This document shows positions 57,720 through 64,000 of a stretch of 64,000 nt of DNA, piece after piece. Source of the DNA: Parundibacterium terreum (GTDB taxonomy: Bacteria > Pseudomonadota > Gammaproteobacteria > Burkholderiales > Burkholderiaceae_D); contig NZ_BMED01000001.1 in NCBI RefSeq assembly GCF_014636315.1, positions 749,941 to 813,940 on the forward strand. The letters are read 5' to 3'. Positions within the stretch are counted from its first letter, which is position 1, and each line of letters starts with the position of its first letter. The notes beneath the pieces are model-generated. The model ran no database searches, was not told where the DNA came from, and saw only the letters and a list, made by a program, of their open reading frames with translations. Position numbers and translations under genes: made by a program.

Positions 57720-59048
57720 TTAATTGGCGCTCAGATAATCCACCACCAGTGCCGACAAAGCCCGCGCGCCTACCGGCAAGGCGGCTTCATCCACCTGGTA
57801 TAACGGGGAGTGGTTGACAGGCGCGGTGCGCGGATCGATGCCGGGAGCGGTAGATCCGACAAAGAAAAACAGGCCGGGCGCTTTTTTCTGGAACTCGGAA
57901 AAATCTTCCGACGCGCTGACCTTGGGCACCATCACCACCCTGCCATTCGCCGCCTTGTTCAGCGTAGGCAGCATCTTCTGTGTCAGCGCCTCGTTATTGA
58001 CTGTGGTGGAATAATGTACCGGGCTAACACTCATGTCCGCCCTGGCGCCGCTGCTTTGCGCGATTGAGGTCGCAGTCTGCTTCATGCGGCGCAGGATATC
58101 GTCGCGCATTCCATCATCAAAGGTACGCACGGTGCCGGTCATCTCGACAAAGTCGGGCACGATATTTTCGCGGTTGCCGCCGTGGATGGTGCCGACGGTC
58201 ACTACCGCAGGCTCCTTGGTCAGGTCGGTCTGCCGGCTGATGATGGTCTGCAGCCCCAGCACAATCTGCGCCGACGATACGATAGGGTCGATGCCGCCCC
58301 AGGGAATTGCGCCGTGAGTCTGCTTGCCGGTAACCTTGATGCTATAGGCATCGGCAGAGGCCATTACCGGCCCCGAGCGATAACCGATTACACCCACAGG
58401 CAGACCGGAAGACAGGTGCAGGCCAAAGACCGCATCCACCTTAGGATTATCCATAACACCGGCATCTATCATTGCCTGCGCCCCTATGTGGGCGCCCGGC
58501 TCAGCCTGCTCTTCTGACAAACCTTCTTCGGCAGGCTGGAAAATCAGCTTCACGGTACCCGGCAACTGGTCCTTCATCCCCGCCAGCACTTCCGCCACCG
58601 CCATCAGGATCGCAGTATGGCCATCGTGGCCACAGGCATGCGCTACGTCCACAGGCTTGCCCATGTGTACGCCCTTGGCTTTGGATGCAAAGGGCAGATC
58701 CACCATTTCCTTGACCGGCAGCGCATCCATGTCTGCGCGCAAGGCCACGACCTTGCCCGGCTTGCCGCCTTTAAGTATGCCTACCACACCGGTGCCGCCG
58801 ACGTTTGTTTTCACCTCGTAACCCAGCTTTTTCAGATGAGCGGCAACCAAGGCCGCTGTCCTGGTTTCCTTGCCGGACAATTCCGGGTGCTGGTGGATGT
58901 CGCGCCGCCAGGTGATCAGTTGCGGTTCTATCGCGGTCACGCGGCCGGCGATATCCTGCATGGACTTGTCGTCGATTGCATAAGCACCGGAAGCCGCACC
59001 CATAACCAGTGCCATTGCCACCGCAGACTGCATAATTTTCAAACGCAT
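57720..59048 (-). CDS. M20-family amidohydrolase, exported
   Basis: A 442-residue periplasmic enzyme with a signal peptide ending AYA. Typical aminoacylase/IAA-amino-acid-hydrolase layout: HQHPELSG, LRADMDALPV, the metal-binding HACGHDGHTA near residue 140, the catalytic pair QPAEEG, and SASEDFSEFQ near the C-terminus. A lid (dimer) domain lies in between. It should remove N-acyl groups from amino acids or peptides. GGGAGAATAT precedes the ATG. It may supply peptides or amino acids for uptake by the large TonB receptor next door, divergent across a long intergenic region. Confidence 0.9.
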   Translation of the reverse strand: MRLKIMQSAVAMALVMGAASGAYAIDDKSMQDIAGRVTAIEPQLITWRRDIHQHPELSGKETRTAALVAAHLKKLGYEVKTNVGGTGVVGILKGGKPGKVVALRADMDALPVKEMVDLPFASKAKGVHMGKPVDVAHACGHDGHTAILMAVAEVLAGMKDQLPGTVKLIFQPAEEGLSEEQAEPGAHIGAQAMIDAGVMDNPKVDAVFGLHLSSGLPVGVIGYRSGPVMASADAYSIKVTGKQTHGAIPWGGIDPIVSSAQIVLGLQTIISRQTDLTKEPAVVTVGTIHGGNRENIVPDFVEMTGTVRTFDDGMRDDILRRMKQTATSIAQSSGARADMSVSPVHYSTTVNNEALTQKMLPTLNKAANGRVVMVPKVSASEDFSEFQKKAPGLFFFVGSTAPGIDPRTAPVNHSPLYQVDEAALPVGARALSALVVDYLSAN

Positions 59049-59742
59049 ATATTCTCCCAGGATGGATTTTTAATTTTCTATTCGTTTTGAATCCGCACTC
59101 CCGGCCGGGCGGGGATGACCCGTCTGGCCAAAGACATGCCGGCAGCCCAAAGGTGGTTCGGCAGATGACTGATAGCAAGTTTGCCATAACTTGCATCAAT
59201 GCGTGCCGGATAGTTTCCAGTGCGTATTTCGGGGATGTCTGAATTCCCGTTTTTGGCAAGTACCTGTCACCGCCAGGCAGAAACTTTCTGTTTCAATTTT
59301 CGTATAAATAGTACTGGTAATTATCGATATCCAGGCTATGTCCCTGCCTTAAAAAAATCTGCGCCATGGCTGCTACAGCAGCGCTTGCTATTTTCACTCC
59401 CACAACCTGCGCCTCCTTCAACTACTCAGCGGCCTGTTCAGCAATGCAGAGCACGCAGAAAATCAGAGTGTAAATACTTTGTAAGCGACTTCGCATTTCG
59501 TTACAAATCTGAGAGCGCCCTACCGGGCAGCGTTGCGTTTTCAGGACATGTTACTCAGCGTTACTTTCGTGTTTTTGACACTCTGCTGAGCTAAGTGTTT
59601 CCATTCAATCTAAATAATTTGACTGGCTTTTTTTCAGGCACTCCCGATCGAAGAAAAATATTCGGCCACTTTATTTGCCAATTGGTTTGCCGGGCCCCGG
59701 CTCGGTCATTACCGCTTCTGGACAGTATTTTTAGGAGTAAAA
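59049..59742. other. 694-bp divergent intergenic region with an inverted repeat
   Basis: At 59478-59507 TTTGTAA ... TTACAAA flank a small GCGA-CT-TCGC hairpin, a 30-base structured site about 240 bases before the receptor gene. The rest is without clear genes; the open frame at 59220-59594 has no ribosome site and no recognisable protein. A long 5' leader for the receptor is possible. Confidence 0.45.
59478..59507. promoter_or_regulatory. Inverted repeat upstream of the TonB receptor (candidate operator or leader hairpin)
   Basis: Arms TTTGTAA at 59478-59484 and TTACAAA at 59501-59507, with GCGACTTCGC between. Could be a dimeric-regulator site or an RNA hairpin in the leader of the 59743 gene. 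Confidence 0.4.
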
Positions 59743-62610
59743 ATGAATTCCCTTATTAAAAAAATCAAGGCCAAGACGCTTCCCCAAGCTCTTTCATTGG
59801 CACTTGGCAGTGTTGTACTTTTACCTCTGGCACTTCCCCATGCACATGCGCAGCAAACCGACGGCGAGCAAGTGCAAAGGGTAGAAATTACCGGCTCCAA
59901 CATCCGGCGTACCGACAAGGAAACTCCTAGCCCGGTGCAGGTTCTGACACAGCAGGACTTGAAAGCATCCGGCTACACGGCCGTGGCCGACGTACTGCGC
60001 AATATCACGGCCAACGGCGCAGGCACGCTCGGGCAATCTTTTAACGGCGCGTTCGCCAGCGGCGCCAGCGGCGTTGCACTGCGCGGCCTCACCGTCGGCG
60101 CCACGCTGGTGCTGATAGACGGCCATCGCATGGCGCCGTATGCATTGTCGGATGACGGCCAGCGCAGCTTTGTCGATATCAGCCAGATTCCATTTGATGC
60201 AATTGAGCGCATAGAGATACTGAAAGACGGCGCCTCCTCCATCTATGGCTCCGATGCGGTGGCCGGCGTGGTGAACGTCATCCTGAAGAAAAGCTATGTA
60301 GGTGCAGAAATCTCGGCAGAAACCGGCACGACCACCCGGGGCGGCGGCAATACCAGCCACGTCTCAGGCATCTATGGCGTCGGGGACCTGCAAAAAGACG
60401 GCCACAATGCCTACCTCTCCGTGGAGTACCGCAGCCAGGACAAGATCCTGCTATCGCAACGCCAGGGCATGGCTTTCGCCAACACCGACTGGACTGGCCA
60501 GGGTGGCAACAATCTGACACTGGGCGTGCCCAATAACCTGAATGCAGGCTTCCCCGGCAGCACTACCGGCTACCTGATTGACCCCAACACCGGAAACATC
60601 AGCGGCTTTCTGCCAGGCTGCAATGCCACCATGTTTGCAGCCGGCCAATGCGGCTACAAGAGCGCTGGCCTGGAAGTGCAGCCATCAACGCAAAACATTA
60701 ACGTAATCGGTTCGTTCACGCAAAAGCTGGCGGGAGATTGGCAGTTCAAAGGCAAGGCTTCGCTGTTTGATTCCCGCGCAGACCAGGTGAACAACTACTC
60801 CACTACCGGCGGCACGAGCGGCTTATCCTCGGTTGCCTACCGCCCGGGCGGACTGCCTTTTGCAACGCCCGTCGGCGGACCGTTGATTGTCACGGTACCG
60901 GCTAATTATCCAGGCAATACCACAGGCTCGCCGCAAATCCTGCAATACAACTTTGCCAATCTGGGTAATTCCACCACACTGGTACAGTCGCAAACCTACA
61001 GGCTGGTCGGCGACTTGTCGGGCAGCATAGGCGAATGGGATGTGACCGCTTCTGCCGGCTATACAGAAAATATCGTCAAGCAAAGAGTCAGCGGCGCAGT
61101 CAACTATCTGAACCTGCAGGCAGCACTGAACAATCCGACCACGCCTTATCTGGTCGGCCAGGCTGCCGGCGGCAATAGCGCTGCGGCCAATGCCTTCGTC
61201 GCGCCAACCGCAGCATCGAAAGCCACCGACAAGCTGGAATTTGTCAGCCTGCGTGGCAGCCGCGAACTAATGCAACTACCTGGTGGCCCCCTGTCTATCG
61301 GCCTGGGTACGGAGTTCACCCATCGCGAGCTGGATGCCAGGGCTGCGGATGGCTTCGCCAATGGCGAGCAAACCGGCAACAACGCGTTTGCCATCGGCAA
61401 CCAGAACGTCTCGGCTGCCTATGTAGAGCTGGTCGCCCCCGTGCTGAAAAACCTGGAACTGGATGCCGCCGCCCGTTATGACAAGTACAGCAACAGTGCC
61501 AAGGCAACCAGCCCCAAGGTCGGCTTCAAGTACACGCCTTTGGAACAACTGACCTTCCGCGGCACCTATGCTGAAGGTTTCCGCGCGCCTAACCCGGCAG
61601 AAAGCGGCAATGCCGGCCAGTCGTTCTACTACACCACTTACCGCGACAAGCTGCTGTGCCCAAACACCTCGCCTGGCGTAGATCCAGCTACGCTGCCGGG
61701 CAACTATCCGCAGCAATGCGCAGTGGGCCTGCTCGGTGTACAAGAGCCAAATTCCAAGCTGAAACCGGAAACCTCCAAATCGTATACGCTGGGCATTATC
61801 TTTGAACCGACCAAGCAGTTCAACGTATCGGCAGATTTCTATGACATCCGTATCGATAACCAGATCATCTCTTCGTCCGGCGATCCCAACTATAACGTCG
61901 TAGACAATCTGGTGCGCTCATCGCCGACCATCCAGCCTTTCAACACAGCGACGGGCACGGTCAACCAAGTTCCTGCAACGGGCAATATCCTGTATGCGCC
62001 TTTCCCGTATGAGAATGCACAATTCACCCGCACCAGGGGCGTGGACCTGGATGCACGCTGGACCCTGAACCTGAACAGCTACGGCAAGCTGACACTGGAA
62101 CTGAATGAAACCCATCTGTTCAAGTACCAGCAAGGTGCAGCTGACGGCACTGTCTATGAACTGGCAGGCACCCACGGCCCATCCGGCGTTTCCGGCGACA
62201 CCGGCAACCCAAGGGACCGCGCGCAATTTGTCGCCACCTGGGACAAGGGCCCGCTGACAGTGGCCGGCACGGTGAACTGGATCAGCAGCTTCAGCGTGAC
62301 CGATCCTACTGTCGGCTCCAATACCTGCGAAGATGCAATCAACAACTCCTTCAGTGGCCCTGCTTTCTCCGGCGCCGTGCCTCCACAGTACTGCAGGATC
62401 AGCAGCTTCACAACGCTGGACCTGTACGGTAGCTACAAGCTGGACAAGCACTGGACCCTGCACGCTTCCGTCCAGAACCTGCTGAACAAGGAACCACCGC
62501 TGGACTTCCAGACCTATGGCGGCGCCGGCAATTCTTTCTATGATGCGGCGATGCATCAGGATGGCGCTGTTGGACGTTTCATCAACATCGGAGCCAGCTA
62601 CAAGTTCTAA
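59743..62610 (+). CDS. Large TonB-dependent receptor (GSNIRR type)
   Basis: A 955-residue outer-membrane receptor. Signal peptide ends AHAQ, followed by a plug starting QRVEITGSNIRRTDKETPSP (the GSNIRR motif marks the TonB receptors of carbohydrates, peptides and other nutrients), plug elements VLVLIDGHRMAP-like (TLVLIDGHRMA), IERIEILKDGASSIYGSDAV, and a long barrel ending FINIGASYKF. Cysteines in CEDAINN and NCATMF-like loops may form disulfides. It imports an unknown nutrient in TonB-dependent manner. TAGGAGTAAAAATG sets the start. Divergent from the M20 amidohydrolase, with a shared long intergenic region, and ends before a strong terminator. Confidence 0.92.
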   Translation: MNSLIKKIKAKTLPQALSLALGSVVLLPLALPHAHAQQTDGEQVQRVEITGSNIRRTDKETPSPVQVLTQQDLKASGYTAVADVLRNITANGAGTLGQSFNGAFASGASGVALRGLTVGATLVLIDGHRMAPYALSDDGQRSFVDISQIPFDAIERIEILKDGASSIYGSDAVAGVVNVILKKSYVGAEISAETGTTTRGGGNTSHVSGIYGVGDLQKDGHNAYLSVEYRSQDKILLSQRQGMAFANTDWTGQGGNNLTLGVPNNLNAGFPGSTTGYLIDPNTGNISGFLPGCNATMFAAGQCGYKSAGLEVQPSTQNINVIGSFTQKLAGDWQFKGKASLFDSRADQVNNYSTTGGTSGLSSVAYRPGGLPFATPVGGPLIVTVPANYPGNTTGSPQILQYNFANLGNSTTLVQSQTYRLVGDLSGSIGEWDVTASAGYTENIVKQRVSGAVNYLNLQAALNNPTTPYLVGQAAGGNSAAANAFVAPTAASKATDKLEFVSLRGSRELMQLPGGPLSIGLGTEFTHRELDARAADGFANGEQTGNNAFAIGNQNVSAAYVELVAPVLKNLELDAAARYDKYSNSAKATSPKVGFKYTPLEQLTFRGTYAEGFRAPNPAESGNAGQSFYYTTYRDKLLCPNTSPGVDPATLPGNYPQQCAVGLLGVQEPNSKLKPETSKSYTLGIIFEPTKQFNVSADFYDIRIDNQIISSSGDPNYNVVDNLVRSSPTIQPFNTATGTVNQVPATGNILYAPFPYENAQFTRTRGVDLDARWTLNLNSYGKLTLELNETHLFKYQQGAADGTVYELAGTHGPSGVSGDTGNPRDRAQFVATWDKGPLTVAGTVNWISSFSVTDPTVGSNTCEDAINNSFSGPAFSGAVPPQYCRISSFTTLDLYGSYKLDKHWTLHASVQNLLNKEPPLDFQTYGGAGNSFYDAAMHQDGAVGRFINIGASYKF

Positions 62611-62669
62611 GCCCGGAACTTTTGTGTCTGGAGCCGTCTTTGCGGCCCTTGGCGGCTCCACATAAAAAT

Positions 62670-62718
62670 CCCTGGCAGTGCCGGACAACTTACCGGTGCT
62701 GCCAGGGATTTTTCTTTC
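62670..62718. terminator. Strong Rho-independent terminator after the receptor gene
   Basis: CCCTGGCAGTGCCGG-ACAACTTA-CCGGTGCTGCCAGGG, about 15 pairs with one internal mismatch, followed by ATTTTTCTTTCTC; preceded by AAAAAT, so it can also act for the minus-strand gene that ends at 62752. Confidence 0.88.
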
Positions 62719-62751
62719 TCGCCCGGTTTGTTCTTCCTGCAGCGAATCCAC

Positions 62752-64000
62752 TCAATGCTTGCCCAGCTTGATTCCCTTGTTCCTGACGAACTGGTCATTG
62801 GAAAAATTTTCCAAATCCTGCAGCATACGGCGCATGACCGCATCCAGGCTGGCCCACGCATCAAAAGCTGCACCCCGCTTGTCCATATCCTGTATCCGCA
62901 GCATCTGCTGCAGCGCTGCCTCGGCCAGTTCTGCCGGTAGCTTTATCTGCTCCTTGTACAAGCCAAGCTGTAAAGCCTGGCTTTCCATCTCTTGCCAGAC
63001 TCGCCCCTCATCTTGCTGCAACGCGGCTTGCGTTCCCCTGGCTTGCATCCTGGCCCGCAATCCTGCCGTCTGCAGCTCTGCCTGCCTCAGCTCCAGGTCC
63101 AGCTGTACCCGCTGCCTAAATAAACTTTCGTCAGAGCCCAGGCGATAGTCAAGGTCGGTCAGTGAACTCAGCTTGACGATCATCACGATCAGCTCTATCG
63201 ACAGGAACCACGCAAACCACCAAATGAATTGCACCCGGCGGCTCGCATCATGCTGCAGCATGTCCCACACCGCTTCAAAGTCGGCCGCAAAACCTGAGTT
63301 TGCAGCCTTCTCTATCCTGGCGGCCTGCTCACCCTCCAATATCCTCCCCCTGGCGCCTGCGGCCTCGACCCGGCTATCGATCTGCCGGTTTTCCAGAACG
63401 ATAGCCTGCCGTTCTACAGACTTTTCCGTTTTCCATGCCGCCAGCTTGTCTGCAATTTGCCTGTCGCGACTTCGGCAGACATTCTTTGCACTATCACGCT
63501 TTGCAGCGAGCGCGGCGATGCCTGCCTCAGCCTGGTTCAAGGCAGCAGCATCAGCAGCCACCCGTCTGGCGTCTTCAAGCTGACTCAGGCGAGCGGCAGT
63601 TTTCACCTCCGCCTCCCGCAACTGTACCCAGCACACGCGGGCCTGCTGCCGCAAAGCCGGCAGTTCCGGCGGATCACCTGCCAGCTCGGCTTCCGCCCTC
63701 TGCAATTTTTGCTCCGCTACCGAAGCCATCGCCTGCAAAGCCGGTACGCCGGCCGCCTGCTGCGAGGTCCGCACATTGTCGATCAGGCGCGCATGCGCTA
63801 TCTCCCCTGCCCTGACATCAATCTCAGCGCGGTTACTTTCCACAAAAAACGGATACACCATCGTCACCACCGACAGCATCGCAATCAGGCTGCGCCAGCC
63901 AAAACCAAACAGCTTTGCCCAAACCCGGGCATCCGGCGCCACCGACATCATGATCTGCCGCTCCAGCAGCCACTGAAAGCCACCCCAAAGCACACCGCCG
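62752..64000 (-). CDS. DUF4407 membrane protein (5' partial)
   Basis: The reading frame is still open at base 64000 (codons for GGVLWGG before the first listed start), so the N-terminus lies outside. The visible part, about 415 residues, has a transmembrane segment (LIAMLSVVTMVYPFFVE) after QIMM, a long cytoplasmic or periplasmic coiled coil (ARLSQLEDARRVAADAAALN, AALQQDEGRVWQEMESQALQ) and another membrane helix (FIWWFAWFLSIELIVMIVKL) near residue 270, then a final helical tail. This is the DUF4407 layout, of unknown function, often with transmembrane helices flanking coiled coils. A mechanosensory or scaffold role is speculation. Confidence 0.8.
   Translation of the reverse strand, partial: GGVLWGGFQWLLERQIMMSVAPDARVWAKLFGFGWRSLIAMLSVVTMVYPFFVESNRAEIDVRAGEIAHARLIDNVRTSQQAAGVPALQAMASVAEQKLQRAEAELAGDPPELPALRQQARVCWVQLREAEVKTAARLSQLEDARRVAADAAALNQAEAGIAALAAKRDSAKNVCRSRDRQIADKLAAWKTEKSVERQAIVLENRQIDSRVEAAGARGRILEGEQAARIEKAANSGFAADFEAVWDMLQHDASRRVQFIWWFAWFLSIELIVMIVKLSSLTDLDYRLGSDESLFRQRVQLDLELRQAELQTAGLRARMQARGTQAALQQDEGRVWQEMESQALQLGLYKEQIKLPAELAEAALQQMLRIQDMDKRGAAFDAWASLDAVMRRMLQDLENFSNDQFVRNKGIKLGKH

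Noticed and set aside
57449..57817. Open frame overlapping the DoxX start and the M20 gene end
   Set aside because: Overlaps two real genes and lacks any domain or start signal.
59220..59594. 124-residue open frame in the long intergenic region
   Set aside because: No ribosome site, unusual composition and no homology that I can see.
1..64000. CRISPR arrays, tRNA or rRNA genes, prophage or transposase genes
   Set aside because: No regularly spaced direct repeats, no tRNA T-loop signatures and no integrase or transposase motifs were seen.

Overview
The window looks like chromosomal DNA of a betaproteobacterium, most likely Burkholderiales and probably Oxalobacteraceae (Undibacterium/Herminiimonas/Janthinobacterium-like). 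This rests on overall family content and moderately high GC: a PEP-CTERM protein, a czcICBA metal-efflux cluster, a PhoB-type two-component system beside a Do protease, orphan periplasmic binding proteins, two TonB-dependent receptors, an M48/lipoprotein operon and typical intergenic repeats. The genus is inference. I saw no rRNA, tRNA, CRISPR array, transposase gene or prophage. Two genes run off the window: a MORN-repeat protein at the left end and a DUF4407 protein at the right end.

Layout. 1-5.9 kb: MORN/TonB_C-like protein, a 192-bp element with terminal inverted repeats, DUF1353 protein, a candidate small RNA, cupin, PEP-CTERM protein behind a near-consensus promoter, LysE exporter, Lon-substrate-binding-domain protein, GST. 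5.9-8.5 kb: a divergent cluster of a chlorite-dismutase-family protein against a calycin-like protein and two NIPSNAP proteins, with a perfect palindrome between them. 8.8-14.6 kb: phospholipase-D lipoprotein, periplasmic peroxiredoxin, and a soluble tandem-Cache/CheW protein beside a small coiled-coil protein. 14.6-18.9 kb: Do protease, a large inverted repeat pair, and a histidine kinase/response regulator operon. 19-24 kb: two orphan binding proteins around a SRAP protein and an unknown membrane protein. 24.2-30.5 kb: czcI-czcC-czcB-czcA. 30.5-34.3 kb: PepSY reductase-like protein and a tiny membrane protein, divergent from a siderophore receptor across two Fur-like sites. 34.3-48.5 kb: tandem paralogues of unknown function, M14 carboxypeptidase, FAD oxidoreductase, diguanylate cyclase, SDR, SNF2 helicase, small proteins, M29-type aminopeptidase. 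48.6-53 kb: DEAD-box helicase with a duplicated RNA-binding domain and a chemoreceptor. 53-64 kb: CHRD lipoprotein, M48/lipoprotein/ABM operon, a 271-bp multi-hairpin element, DoxX, M20 amidohydrolase, a large TonB receptor, and the DUF4407 protein.

How it fits together. Clear functional units are divalent-metal efflux (czcICBA), iron acquisition (receptor plus PepSY under probable Fur control), envelope stress (two-component system plus Do protease), and signalling (diguanylate cyclase, chemoreceptor, Cache-CheW protein). The best candidates for undescribed biology are the chlorite-dismutase/NIPSNAP divergon, the soluble tandem-Cache CheW protein with its divergent coiled-coil partner, the tandem unknown paralogues at 34.3-35.9 kb, and the structured intergenic repeats, two of which touch stop codons of minus-strand genes.
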